A DNA stretch of 64,000 nucleotides from ZAX-1 sp046533095. Lineage in GTDB: Bacteria > Bacillota > Clostridia > Lachnospirales > Lachnospiraceae. Where the stretch lies: contig JAJQRA010000023.1 in assembly GCA_046533095.1 (NCBI GenBank), forward strand, positions 248,001-312,000, read 5' to 3'. Every line of letters begins with the position of its first letter. Within the stretch, counting starts at the first letter, position 1. This document shows positions 25,741 to 34,951 of this stretch, in pieces. Both the position numbers and the translations under genes were made by a program. The notes under the pieces are model-generated. The model had not been told where the DNA came from. It searched no databases and saw only the letters and a list, made by a program, of their open reading frames with translations.

Positions 25741-25769
25741 AAAAAAAATCCCCCGGTTTCGGGGGATTT
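25741..25769 (-). terminator. Rho-independent terminator of the mobile element operon
   Basis: AAATCCCCC and GGGGGATTT pair around GAAACC, followed on the minus strand by an uninterrupted T-run. It lies downstream of the primase gene. Confidence 0.85.
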
Positions 25770-25954
25770 CCAAGACATTGTATTGGTGTTTCGTTATGCA
25801 CCTATAAATGATTTCGGGAATTTAGGTATTCATAGGTGTTTGCCTCCAATATTTTTTCAGCACCGACCGAAAACATCTGTCACAAGTGTCACGTCTGTCA
25901 CGCTCCCCAAATTTTGGACGGCGTGACAGACGTGACACATAAATCCGGTCGTTC

Positions 25955-27332
25955 TCACAAATTTGACAGTGTGGCATTGAAAATAACAGTGCCGAGCGCC
26001 CTGTCCCGCCCAACATCGTAGCGCTTTTTGACCTCGCCGACGAACTGCTGAACGCTCATCGGACGGCTGCCGGACATCTTAGCCTGCGCCGTGTAAACCG
26101 AGTATAGTATGGAGGTTTGCAACTTTCCTGCATACGCAGGTACAATACGCTCGGACAAGAAATTGCCGACAGAATCGCACTCGGAGCGATATTCGTCAAG
26201 CGCAGACTGCATACGCTCCGTAACGTCAATCCCAGCCTCCAGCAGCAGCCGATAACCGTCAATCAGCCAGTTAAGTATCGCGCTCTTGTTTGCCGATTTG
26301 CGGAATTGGCTTTTCAGTCCGGGGTCTTGCTCTTTTGCGGTAAAGTGCCGCTCGAAGGGAATAATACGGACGCGCCCGCTTGCGAAAATCGTATCGTCGT
26401 TCGTGCGGGGAAGATGGTTGGTGTTGAAGAAAATCTTAAACTCCGGCACAAATTCAAACGGATTTTCGTTGAGGAAACGCCCTACATAAGTGTCACCGCC
26501 GGTGAGCTGTTTTATCAAGGCGGAATTAAGTTCCAAGCCCTTTTCGGGTTCGGGGGTGCATACGAACCTCGCGCCTTTGAGCCGCGCAATGTCTGGAGGC
26601 GGAGCCGCTCCGTCCGATGAGCGTTTCGCCAAAGTCTGCGGCTGAACCGTCCGTGCGTAATCACCGAGAATGAATCCGATTGCCTCCGTCAGCGTGGATT
26701 TTCCGTTGCGGGTGCTCGCGCCGTGGAAGATGTAGAAGTGAGCGTTGGTTTCACCCGTGAGGGAATAGCCGAGAGCCTTTTGCAGAAAGGCGGCGGTGCT
26801 TTGGTCTCCGCACATAATCTCGTCAATGAACTGTTCCCACCGAGAGCACCGTGCCTTGCGGTCGAATCGAACTCTTGCAATTTTCGTGATGTAATCGGCG
26901 GGATTGTGCTGCTGTATAGAGAAGTTTTGCAGATTGTACGTGCCGTTCTGCAAGTTCAGCAGAAACTTGTTTACGTCAAACGCCGACAGCGACATCGGCG
27001 CGATTGATTTGGCATCGCCCAGAACGCTCTCGCGGTTGCGGCGGCTCGCCAGTTTCGCCGTATATTTGAGGAAGTCCGAATCGTCCGCACAGGCGGCGAC
27101 GGCGTAATCCGAATACGCCGTCACAAAGGTCTTGCACATCTCCATTGTGCGGAATCCGCCCTCGTCCTTGCGCCACACACGCCCATCGTAGACGTACCAA
27201 GTTTTGCTCTCGACAACGTAGCGGATTACTCCGCTATGCAGGTCATAGAACAGCCGCCGTGCCGATATCGTTATGCGGATACTGCTCCGCTTTCTCCGCG
27301 AGTAATGCCGTGAGATTTTCTGTGATTTTCAT
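25955..27332 (-). pseudogene. P4-type primase/SF3 helicase, frameshifted
   Basis: The main 407-residue frame holds a superfamily-3 helicase: Walker A GASTRNGKSTLTEAI, then RLKGARFVCTPEPEKG as the B-like segment, and FKIFFNTNHLPR as motif C. The N-terminus MKITENLTALLAEKAEQYPH (start 27332) is in another frame and joins near 27258 at DLHSGVIRYVVESKTWYVYD. A one- or two-base change would restore it. Such proteins prime replication of integrative elements and phages. The toprim part is small or absent. Confidence 0.8.
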
Positions 27333-27451
27333 ATATCCATTCCCTTCGATTTAGATTTTTTTTGCTGCTGCCGTTGTAAATCACGCTCTTGTTCGCGCTG
27401 TTGCTTTCGCTCACGTTCGGGACGGAATAACTCCGCTACAAACTCACGCAT
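27329..27451 (-). CDS. 40-residue charged small ORF
   Basis: Between the relaxase and primase genes a short frame encodes MREFVAELFRPERERK and a Gln/Arg/Lys-rich tail. Its TGA overlaps the primase ATG (ATGA), indicating coupling. It is very basic and probably helical. No strong ribosome site precedes it. It could be a real co-translated accessory protein or chance. Confidence 0.4.
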   Translation of the reverse strand: MREFVAELFRPERERKQQREQERDLQRQQQKKSKSKGMDI

Positions 27452-27466
27452 ACGCGCCGGAGATTT

Positions 27467-28657
27467 TCAGATTGCCCCGATGACGTCCTTGACTTCGTTC
27501 CACAGACTGGTGTATTCACGGTGCCAATGACTAACCTCCGCTTGCGTGTCGCGGAGCTGCGCCTTGGTCTTGTTAAATTCGCTCTGCAACGCCACCATAT
27601 CGCGCTTGGCTTTTGCGATACGCTCATCAGATTTGACAGTTGCTTTTGCAAGAGATTTAAGCCGCTTCGCCTCATCGTCTGTGAGGTGCAAACCGGGAAC
27701 AAGCGGCAAGCTGTGACCTATAGCGTCAATCTCCACGACCGTTGCCGCCTTTGTTGTCTTTGCATCAATTTTCTCGTCAAGCTTCGCAACGCGCTCCTGT
27801 TTCTTTTCAAGCGTCTTTTCCGTTTTAGCCAGCGCCGATTCTGCTTCCTCCGCACGTTCGGAGAGAGAGGACAACCGCTCTGCCTCCTGCTGTGATTTGT
27901 ATTCCAACACGGACAAATGTTCGGCGGTACTGCCACGCTCCCCGCGCTCAAAATCCTCGAATCCCGCTGACCTCATGTGCTCATAAAACCTGTCTTGCAG
28001 GAGGGAGTATTCATTGAGGATTATCGTCTTGCCCTCGCGCTCGACTGGCACACGGATAGGCCATTTCTTGCTGTGGCTGATTTGCGGGATGACCTCTTTC
28101 AGCTTGCCCGCGAGAGCCGGGTCTTTGTTTGTCTTTTGATAGTAGACTTCCTTCCTGACAACCGGGATATAGATAACGTGCAGATGATAATGATAGACAT
28201 CACGACCAAGCTCATCGGAGAGAGCCTTGTTGCGTTCGTCGGCGTGCATCACAGCGGAGAGGATGTAGTCCTCACTGCCTACCTCTTTCACTGCGTAGCG
28301 ATAGACCTCATCGTAGAATTTTTTTGCGTAGTCATAGCCGCCGTGTCTATCGAAGTATGCCGTGTTGATGTCGAACACCAACTCACCGAAAACCTTGGCA
28401 TCCGCTTTCAAACCTTTCTTGACAATCTTCCCCTCCGCCAGTAATCTGTTGAAGGTTTCCTCGTAGGTTTCGGGAGTACCGCCGGAAGAAAAAACACGCC
28501 GGTACTGGATGTTTAGCCCGGCGCGTTCCTTGATGATATCTGCGTTCTTGTATTCGATATTCTGCCGTTCGTTATGACGTTCGCAGACTTCAAACTGCGT
28601 CGCCATCTTGCCAGCGTTTCGGACGATGGACTTGTCCGTCTTTGCTGATTTTGCCAT
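27467..28657 (-). CDS. MobV-family relaxase (Pre/Mob)
   Basis: A 396-residue plasmid recombination/mobilization enzyme. The His-containing YHYHLHVIYIPVV near residue 145 is the HxH metal-binding motif of MobV, followed by KWPIRVPVEREGKT. The N-terminal third includes NIQYRRVFSSGGTPETYEET; residues 270-390 form a coiled coil. It nicks its oriT and leads single-strand DNA into a recipient, using another element's conjugation machinery. The 500-base upstream gap holds the likely oriT. In Tn4451 the tnpZ gene holds this position. Complete and in frame. Confidence 0.9.
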   Translation of the reverse strand: MAKSAKTDKSIVRNAGKMATQFEVCERHNERQNIEYKNADIIKERAGLNIQYRRVFSSGGTPETYEETFNRLLAEGKIVKKGLKADAKVFGELVFDINTAYFDRHGGYDYAKKFYDEVYRYAVKEVGSEDYILSAVMHADERNKALSDELGRDVYHYHLHVIYIPVVRKEVYYQKTNKDPALAGKLKEVIPQISHSKKWPIRVPVEREGKTIILNEYSLLQDRFYEHMRSAGFEDFERGERGSTAEHLSVLEYKSQQEAERLSSLSERAEEAESALAKTEKTLEKKQERVAKLDEKIDAKTTKAATVVEIDAIGHSLPLVPGLHLTDDEAKRLKSLAKATVKSDERIAKAKRDMVALQSEFNKTKAQLRDTQAEVSHWHREYTSLWNEVKDVIGAI

Positions 28658-28745
28658 TGAAGTTCACGCTCCTTTGCGGTAAAAATGAGAGCCTCCCGAC
28701 AGCGATAATCGCCGCCGAAAGGCTCGGTGGGTATATAACCAAGTT

Positions 28746-28968
28746 AAGATGTCCCCTGCCTTTTTTTTGGCGGGGGACATCTTACATCAGTGGGGGTTAC
28801 AAGCCCCCACTGATGTGCGGCGATAGCCGCTTTGGTTATCGAGTACGCATGATTTGTGCGCGCGAGATGACCTTGACTTTTGGCAGTGGAAAGCGGGGTG
28901 CGTTTCACGCCCTTTTTCAAAGGACGTGACCCACTCATACACTTTGGCGTTGCCAAAGTGCGAGTGGG
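28746..28968. other. oriT candidate: three nested hairpins upstream of mob
   Basis: Hairpin one has 15-base arms (28746-28760 and 28769-28783) around a run of eight T. Hairpin two is ACATCAGTGGGGG with its complement (28784-28816). Hairpin three is nested: CCCACTC outside and ACTTTGGC-GTT-GCCAAAGT inside (28930-28968). The nested ACTTT..AAAGT architecture resembles the pMV158-type oriT recognised by MobV. Confidence 0.55.
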
Positions 28969-29095
28969 CGCTCCCGCGAGGCCATGCCGGGGGCTTTGCG
29001 GTCATGACGGAAGTCGCCATAAGCACTGACATCCGCCACGCCCGACGCGCACATCGGGAATGCCGACGCTTGCCGCGCCGTCTTTCCATTGGGTG

Positions 29096-29132
29096 CAAAA
29101 AACCGCCCGATTGCCCTGCGGCAAACGGACGG
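29096..29132 (-). terminator. Terminator after the serine recombinase
   Basis: On the minus strand AAACCGTCCG pairs imperfectly with CGGGCGGTTT and is followed by TTTTTT. It lies 24 bases beyond the recombinase stop. Confidence 0.65.
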
Positions 29133-29155
29133 TTTCAACTGGCAGCTGTGACGAT

Positions 29156-30928
29156 TTACACCGCGTAAGAAGTGCCTGCGAGAATGAGATTTCTCTCCAC
29201 AAGCTCGGCCGCTATACGCGCGTCCCGCTTCTTGGCATAGCGCCTGCGGTCATGTTCTCGGTCGCGCTCGTTTCTTATGTGTTTCTTTTTAGGCGCGATT
29301 TCTTCTTCCGACGATTCAACCATTTCCTCCGGCAACTCCAAGCTACCGATAAAGTTCAGGTAAATTTCGATTTTCTGAACGCGCTTGCCAGAAGATTTGT
29401 CTGCTTCGTGGACGATTACCTTGTCGATAAATTTATTCAAAACCGCAGGTGTCAGTTCGTCAAACTCGGTATGCTTTTTTACAAGGTCGATGAATTTGTC
29501 CGCTCTAACGCTGTCGGCATTGAACGTGTCTATATCGGATTGCAATTCGGCGATGGCGGGGCCAAGAGATTTCTGTTCCTCGTCATACTCTGACAGCAGG
29601 CGGGAGAAATGATTTTCGGGGATTTTGCCTGTGGCAAACGATTCGTACAGCTTTTTTATCAGCCCGTCGATTTCCTCGCGCCACCGCCTTGACTTCGCGA
29701 GCTTTTTACGGCTTTCTTTGATTGCCGATTCTTGGTTCAGCGCGGAGGCCTCGCGCACACGTTCAACAAACTCCGCCTCGTTTGTCATAACGAATTTGCT
29801 CATGCGCTGTATCGTTGAGAGTATCAATTTTTCTACCACTTCTACTCGGATATAGTGCATCGTGCAGCTCCGCGAATAGTGGCGGTAGCTTGAACAACAG
29901 TATTCATCATGATGCTTGTGTGTGCTGCCGGCTTTGCCCTGCTTGTGGTACCGCTTCTGCCCGCAGTCCGCGCAATAAAGAACGCCTGTAAGCGGGTTCG
30001 GTTCGCCGCCTATCCTCTGAGGTATGCGGCGCGTGTCGCGCAGCCGCTGAACGACATTCCACATTTCCTCGTCTACGATTGCGGGGTGCGAGTCTTTGAA
30101 AACCAGCCTGTCCTCCGGCGCGTTCTCTCGCCGCTTGGATTTATAATTTTCCTTGACGGTTTTGTTCAACACGCACCATCCCATGTATTCCTCGCGCTTG
30201 AGGACGTTTGACACCATAGAAGGAGACCAGCGGTACGGTTCCGCTTCGGGGAAACTCCGCATGCCTGCGTTCACTTTCTGCCAGTGGGCGGACGGTATCA
30301 GCACACTCTCCGCGCTCAGCGTGTCGGCGATTTGCGTTATGCCCTTGCCATCAATCGTCATTTGGTAAATGCGCTTGACAATAGGCTCGGCATCAGTGTC
30401 GATAATCCACTTTTGGCGGTTGTCGGGGTCGTGCAGGTAGCCATATGGGACAGCCCCTGTGACATGCTTGCCCTCGGCGGTTCTCGTTCCATTGATTGCA
30501 CGAATTTTGCGGCTCGTGTCGCGGGCATACCACTCGTTTATGATTTCACGAAATGGGGTGAAATCGTCATCGCCTTTGTCTGTATCCACGCCGTCGTTCA
30601 CGCAGATTAGGCGAACGCCTTTATCGCGGTACATCTCGCGGTACAAGCCCATTCGCAGATAATCCCTTGCAAGACGCGAGCTGTCTTTCGCTATCAGGTT
30701 TTGAACCTTTCCGGCTTCAATATCCGCTATGACTTCCGTCCAAGCAGGTCTCGAAAAGTTGGTGCCAGAGTAGCCATCGTCGGCGCGGTGCACCCAGTTG
30801 GCAAAACCGTTTCGGTTGGCATAATCTTCAAGGAACGATTTTTGGTTTGCGATTGACATTGATTCGCCGCTTTGCTCATCATCACGGCTAAGTCTTTCGT
30901 AGAGAATGGTTAGTTTTTGCGTGTTCAT
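29156..30928 (-). CDS. Large serine recombinase (TnpX/TndX type)
   Basis: A 590-residue site-specific recombinase. The N-terminal resolvase domain holds the nucleophile in LYERLSRDDEQSGES, then the Recombinase domain (ITQIADTLSAESVLIP), a Cys-rich zinc ribbon (LTGVLYCADCGQKRYH) and a C-terminal coiled coil. The YERLSRDDE pattern is typical of the Tn4451/Tn5397 group, which moves by excision to a circle and inserts next to a GA dinucleotide. GAGGAAG precedes the ATG at 30928; the longer frame lacks a site. It is intact, so the element may still move. Confidence 0.92.
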   Translation of the reverse strand: MNTQKLTILYERLSRDDEQSGESMSIANQKSFLEDYANRNGFANWVHRADDGYSGTNFSRPAWTEVIADIEAGKVQNLIAKDSSRLARDYLRMGLYREMYRDKGVRLICVNDGVDTDKGDDDFTPFREIINEWYARDTSRKIRAINGTRTAEGKHVTGAVPYGYLHDPDNRQKWIIDTDAEPIVKRIYQMTIDGKGITQIADTLSAESVLIPSAHWQKVNAGMRSFPEAEPYRWSPSMVSNVLKREEYMGWCVLNKTVKENYKSKRRENAPEDRLVFKDSHPAIVDEEMWNVVQRLRDTRRIPQRIGGEPNPLTGVLYCADCGQKRYHKQGKAGSTHKHHDEYCCSSYRHYSRSCTMHYIRVEVVEKLILSTIQRMSKFVMTNEAEFVERVREASALNQESAIKESRKKLAKSRRWREEIDGLIKKLYESFATGKIPENHFSRLLSEYDEEQKSLGPAIAELQSDIDTFNADSVRADKFIDLVKKHTEFDELTPAVLNKFIDKVIVHEADKSSGKRVQKIEIYLNFIGSLELPEEMVESSEEEIAPKKKHIRNERDREHDRRRYAKKRDARIAAELVERNLILAGTSYAV

Positions 30929-30974
30929 ATCTTCCTCTTTCCGGAAGTCAGAACCGCTTGCGGCACATCGGGTG

Positions 30975-31187
30975 TTAGGCATCCTCACCGCCTTTCGTAA
31001 GCGGCGGGATTGTATCCCGTTCAATTAGACGGAGGATTTTGTCCTCGATGGTTTCGTTGCTTGTCTTGCTGAAATGGATGTTGACTGTGTAGATTGTGGA
31101 GCCAACCCTTTTCAGCAACTTTACCGGCTCGGCGTTGACGTTGTCGCCCCGCGTTGTCACCGCGCTTTTTACAGCGGTTGCGTACAT
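30975..31187 (-). CDS. TnpW-family transposon protein
   Basis: A 70-residue protein with the C-terminal core VGSTIYTVNIHFSKTSNETI and EDKILRLIERD, matching the TnpW group carried by Tn4451-like elements. Its biochemical role is unknown. AAAGGAGC is spaced for the ATG at 31187; the frame is open to 31241. It precedes the recombinase gene on the same strand. Confidence 0.8.
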   Translation of the reverse strand: MYATAVKSAVTTRGDNVNAEPVKLLKRVGSTIYTVNIHFSKTSNETIEDKILRLIERDTIPPLTKGGEDA

Positions 31188-31734
31188 AGATTGTGCTCCT
31201 TTGATTAAGTTTGATTTGGATGGTTCTGTTTTTCTTGACATAAATATCTTGTGGTTCTTGTTCCAACACCAAGCTGGGCATTGCTGCCCACACCAAGGCC
31301 CCCAAAGACCTATTTCAGCCTAAGCGGTACCTCCCCGGTCTGCGCCTTTGCGCTGTCCGGCTCCGGTTTGTTCGGAGGTAGTATCATTATCGCCGCCACA
31401 GCTTTGATCTAAGGCTTGCGCCCCGCGCTCGCGTCCATTACAGACGGTTGTGGCACACACTGCGACAGTTTTGCGGTACTTGATGTTGTATTGCCTATAT
31501 TCGGTTTTTGGAGAGAAGGGAATCCACCCCCGTGTTTTGGATTTGCTCACCTCCTATGAGCGAGAACCGATGTTTCCGGCATCGGGCAACAGAGCGTATC
31601 ATATCGCAATGCAACACGATTGTCAATCAAATATTCAGCAATATGCACATATTCTCTGATTTGCACAATGATAATTCAGTGTTTTTTGTCCTAACAATAT
31701 AGCGTAATACCCTTATGTTTTATAAGGACTAAAA
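31188..31734 (-). other. Region between TnpW and TnpV without a clear gene
   Basis: A 76-codon frame (31320-31550, MSKSKTRGWIPFSPKT) starts at a GTG embedded in a GGAGG sequence; I do not recognise it. The rest is non-coding, with a CCTTAT/ATAAGG stem near 31711 just beyond the TnpV stop. Confidence 0.35.
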
Positions 31735-32028
31735 CTACGAGTATACCAAATCCGACAGAATCCCTTGAATTATCTGCTCCCGTGAGTTATCATCGGACAT
31801 GGACAATCGTTCGTTTGCCGCTTCGTCAATTTGACGGAGCAGAGGGAACAGCCTCTCCGTCAGCAACAGTTGGCTGTAGAGTATCGGCCTGTACTCACGG
31901 AGGAAAGCCCTGTGCATACGGGCATACCTGCCAAGCGGATTATCTTTTTCCTCCGCAGGTATGTCTTTGAGCACGATATTCGGCAGGTAGTATTCGCCGA
32001 CGAGAGTGTAACTGATTCCATTTGCCAT
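31735..32028 (-). CDS. TnpV-like transposon protein
   Basis: A 97-residue protein beginning MANGISYTLVGEYYLPNIVL and containing RYARMHRAFLREYRPILYSQ and RQIDEAANERL, the typical pattern of TnpV proteins of Tn4451-type elements (usually about 120 residues). It is probably small and helical, of unknown function. AAAAGGAG precedes the ATG at 32028. It is the outermost gene of the element on this side. Confidence 0.78.
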   Translation of the reverse strand: MANGISYTLVGEYYLPNIVLKDIPAEEKDNPLGRYARMHRAFLREYRPILYSQLLLTERLFPLLRQIDEAANERLSMSDDNSREQIIQGILSDLVYS

Positions 32029-32103
32029 ATGTTTCTCCTTTTGAGAAGTGTTGTGTGAGGTGTCAATTCGCTTGTGCCGCAAGAGTTTGGCCACCATTGT
32101 TGT

Positions 32104-32119
32104 ACGGTTTATAAACCGT
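32104..32119. promoter_or_regulatory. Perfect 16-bp palindrome near the element end
   Basis: ACGGTTTATAAACCGT is fully self-complementary and lies 75 bases upstream of TnpV, about 35 bases from the junction with host DNA. It could be an operator of the element or part of the recombinase end site. Confidence 0.5.
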
Positions 32120-32154
32120 CCCTCACAGCATAATCCCTTCGGGTTTTTCACTTG

Positions 32155-32227
32155 CCGATATCTCGTTTAGACCGCAAGTCCCGCATCAAAAAATATGCGG
32201 ATTTACTCGAAATCTCGAAAAGTCTTG
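32155..32227 (+). pseudogene. Fragment of a second copy of the ABC ATPase
   Basis: From CGATATCTCGTTT to AAAAGTCTTG this 73-base stretch matches 18936-19008 of the intact ATPase gene with about ten differences. It starts exactly at the edge of the mobile element. With 23156-23351 it is the other half of a decayed second operon copy. Confidence 0.85.
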
Positions 32228-32669
32228 ATAGCTTCCCAGAAGCTGCAACGCAGATTCTGATAAAAGGCGCATCTTTTTGCGTCGTAGATCTGATGATAGG
32301 AACAGCATTCTGTTCCTATACTATGTACGAGCAAAGCATATTTGTAAATAGCTCTTTAGACGCAGGGCAAACGCATGAAAAACATGCCAAAATATGATGC
32401 CATTAAATTCTTCTAGGATATCCAAGATATATTTCTTCCATTTTCTTCCTTCCTGCATCTTTAGATGACTGTGACATCAATTTGCCAAACTTCGTACTAT
32501 GCCAAGAAAAAACACAAAATTAAATTGAAAAAGATAGCCACCATATTGACTTGGCATATTTTTAATTACAAGTCATACTTGGCGTTTGAAAAGGGTTTGC
32601 CAGCCATCCAGAAAACAACAATTCAAATTGTAGACTGAATTTTTAGGAGGATTTCTTTTTATAAAAAAA
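32228..32669. other. Non-coding stretch
   Basis: AT-rich sequence with no gene that I can support. It lies downstream of the ROK regulator gene and likely holds its terminator. Confidence 0.5.
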
Positions 32670-33791
32670 TCATTCTAGCTCGTTTAGAAACTTTTCGATG
32701 TTAAGAAGGGCGGCTCCAACAGCAGTGGAGAAGCGTTTATATTTGCATACCCGAAAGTAGTCAGCTTCTTCGCTATAGGTATTTCTTTCTATGAGCATAG
32801 ACTTTATGTGGCCTTCATACTTCTCTAAATATGGACCTACATACCCGCCTGCAATGATGGGGCAGTCGAAGATCATCTTCAGGTTGTTGATCGTGACTGT
32901 GAGATACTCAAGGTATTCGTTCCATATATTCACGTGGTAGCTATTGCCTTCCTTTACATACTCGAAAAATTTGTCGAGGCTTTCATCTGCACTATTCGAG
33001 AGAAGGAGTGCAGAGATATAGGGATCCGTGCAACCATGTTTGCCGCAATAGCATACCCGTCCATTTGGTACAAGCGTTACATGGCCAATCTCACCACTTT
33101 CGAATGTCTCTCCCATATAAATTCCGTTGTTTCGAAGTATCGCACCACCAACCGTGTTGTTAAGCGATAGGTAAAAGGAATTATTCAAATCTCGTATATT
33201 CCAGTTCTCAGCCAATCCGCCGGCATTTGCATCGTTGCACATGATACAAGGGATACCTAAATGTTCTTCAAATATCTTGCCTGTTAGACCGCTAAATTCA
33301 GTTAAATCATCGTGAAGCAATTTCTGTTCTTCAAAGTTAATCATCAGTGGAAGTGCAATACCCACTCCAAGTATTTTTTCTTTCTTGATACCTGATTTTT
33401 TTAGTAGCTCATCTATCGAAGCGATCAAAAAATTGAAGTAGGCTTTTGAATTGATGAATTTTAGCTTGCCCTTGGTTTTTTCTATGATTGCTCCACTAAG
33501 GTCGATTAATACCGCATGGACATGATTACGTGTTATATCTAGTCCAATTGCATAGTATAAGCTTGGATTATAGGTATATGCTTTTGGTGGTCGGCCTCCA
33601 CCTGATTCAAAAGTTCCACTTGCATATATGTATTCATTCTCCAACAGCCTTTTGATAATCAGATTGACCGTTGGGAGGCTTAATTTTAGGTTGTCCACAA
33701 GTTCATATTTTGAAACGACTTCATCGCTCGCGTATATATACTTATATACATTGGTTTGATTGACTTTTTTTAAATCCATATTGTTCGACAT
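32670..33791 (-). CDS. ROK-family transcriptional regulator
   Basis: A 373-residue NagC/XylR-type repressor. Residues 8-70 form a winged helix (VSKYELVDNLKLSLPTVNLI and ENEYIYASG), followed by the ROK sugar-binding domain with YAIGLDITRNHVHAVLIDLS and the Cys-rich zinc site GRVCYCGKHGC. The C-terminal region has PIIAGGYVG. GGAG precedes the ATG at 33791. It lies downstream of the sugar ABC operon on the same strand and most likely represses it, releasing DNA when the sugar binds. Ligand unknown. Confidence 0.9.
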   Translation of the reverse strand: MSNNMDLKKVNQTNVYKYIYASDEVVSKYELVDNLKLSLPTVNLIIKRLLENEYIYASGTFESGGGRPPKAYTYNPSLYYAIGLDITRNHVHAVLIDLSGAIIEKTKGKLKFINSKAYFNFLIASIDELLKKSGIKKEKILGVGIALPLMINFEEQKLLHDDLTEFSGLTGKIFEEHLGIPCIMCNDANAGGLAENWNIRDLNNSFYLSLNNTVGGAILRNNGIYMGETFESGEIGHVTLVPNGRVCYCGKHGCTDPYISALLLSNSADESLDKFFEYVKEGNSYHVNIWNEYLEYLTVTINNLKMIFDCPIIAGGYVGPYLEKYEGHIKSMLIERNTYSEEADYFRVCKYKRFSTAVGAALLNIEKFLNELE

Positions 33792-34000
33792 ATTATGCTC
33801 CTATTCCAAAAGTATTGTAGTAAAATGTTTTTCTTTATTTTACCATAAAACAATATTTTTTTCAGTCATGATTGGAAAATTTAGTATGAAAAATATTTAC
33901 GCATCCGATCTGGCAAAGAAAAAGTAAGCCTGGTTTTTCTAACACCGACTTACTTTAGCCTGACACCTATCATACATTGATTTATATTCTTCTTGCCAAA

Positions 34001-34951
34001 TTAACGTTCCCTTGCTTTGCTTCTTTGTACCACCTTATCAAGCGTAACGGCAAGTATAAGTACCATTCCTTTTACAACTTTCTGCCAGTATTCCGACACG
34101 TTCATGAGTACCATCCCATTCGAAAGCGTTCCCATAAGCAGTACGCCGACAATAACGCCTGTTATCTTGCCTTCACCGCCACTGATACTAATTCCGCCAA
34201 GTACGCAGCCGGTGATGACATCCATCTCGTAGCCTTCGCCAGAATTGGCTTGGCCCGAATTAACACGTGACATCAGGATTAACCCTGCCAGTGCATAGAG
34301 CACGCCTGCCAATATATATACCTTATAAAGTACCAATTTTACATTTGTACCTGAAAGCCTTGCCGCTTCAACATTTCCACCTATTCCATATACGGAACGT
34401 CCAAAAGGCAGCTTGTTCAGGAATATGTACCCTATGATGAATGCAATAAGCATAATGATTACCGGAATTGGCACAACTCCGATGTAGCCTTGGCCAACCA
34501 ATAAGAATGGTTCCGGAATGTCATATACTGGAATTCCTCCGCAAATGAGGAAGGCAACGCCACGAAGTGCAGTCATCGTACCAAGCGTCATGATGATTGG
34601 GGCAATCCCTATCTCATTTATAAAAAATCCATTGAACGCTCCGGCTAGTCCACCACCGATCAAAACCAATACTACTGCAATCACGATTGGCACATGAGCC
34701 TGTCCCATAAGCTGTGCACCCAGCACAGCCGCAACGCCAATTACCGCACCTACCGACAAGTCCATTCCACCGGTTATGATGACAAATGTCATTCCCACCG
34801 AGCAAACGCCGACGATTGATACTTGCCTTAATATGTTAAATATATTCGATAGCTTTAAAAATGTTGGCTCACATATTGCAAATATAATAATAAGTGCAAT
34901 CCATGCAAATAATATTCCATATCTAGAGAAATCTATTTTTTTGCTTTTCAT
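34001..34951 (-). CDS. Sugar ABC transporter permease (RbsC-like)
   Basis: A 316-residue membrane protein with about nine hydrophobic segments, including FVIITGGMDLSVGAVIGVAA and SRVNSGQANSGEGYEMDVIT, the typical GGxDLSVG and EELDAIAA-like motifs of the RbsC/YtfT family. It forms the channel of a pentose or hexose importer. The ATG overlaps the stop of the ATPase gene (ATGA), so the two are coupled. The binding-protein gene lies upstream of both. Sugar specificity is not readable. Confidence 0.92.
   Translation of the reverse strand: MKSKKIDFSRYGILFAWIALIIIFAICEPTFLKLSNIFNILRQVSIVGVCSVGMTFVIITGGMDLSVGAVIGVAAVLGAQLMGQAHVPIVIAVVLVLIGGGLAGAFNGFFINEIGIAPIIMTLGTMTALRGVAFLICGGIPVYDIPEPFLLVGQGYIGVVPIPVIIMLIAFIIGYIFLNKLPFGRSVYGIGGNVEAARLSGTNVKLVLYKVYILAGVLYALAGLILMSRVNSGQANSGEGYEMDVITGCVLGGISISGGEGKITGVIVGVLLMGTLSNGMVLMNVSEYWQKVVKGMVLILAVTLDKVVQRSKARER

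Larger units (their letters stand above)
25741..32150 (-). mobile_element. Tn4451-like integrative mobilizable element
   Basis: About 6.4 kb of visibly higher GC than its flanks, all genes on the minus strand: TnpV, TnpW, large serine recombinase (TnpX/TndX type), oriT-like region, MobV relaxase (the TnpZ role) and a P4-type primase. The left limit is put at the terminator and the right limit just past the palindrome at 32104. Right beside it at 32155 begins a fragment of an ABC ATPase gene. Exact ends are not determined. Confidence 0.75.

Noticed and set aside
31320..31550. 76-residue protein gene before TnpW
   Set aside because: The GTG start lies inside its own ribosome-site-like sequence and I see no recognisable domain, so it is only mentioned in the region entry.
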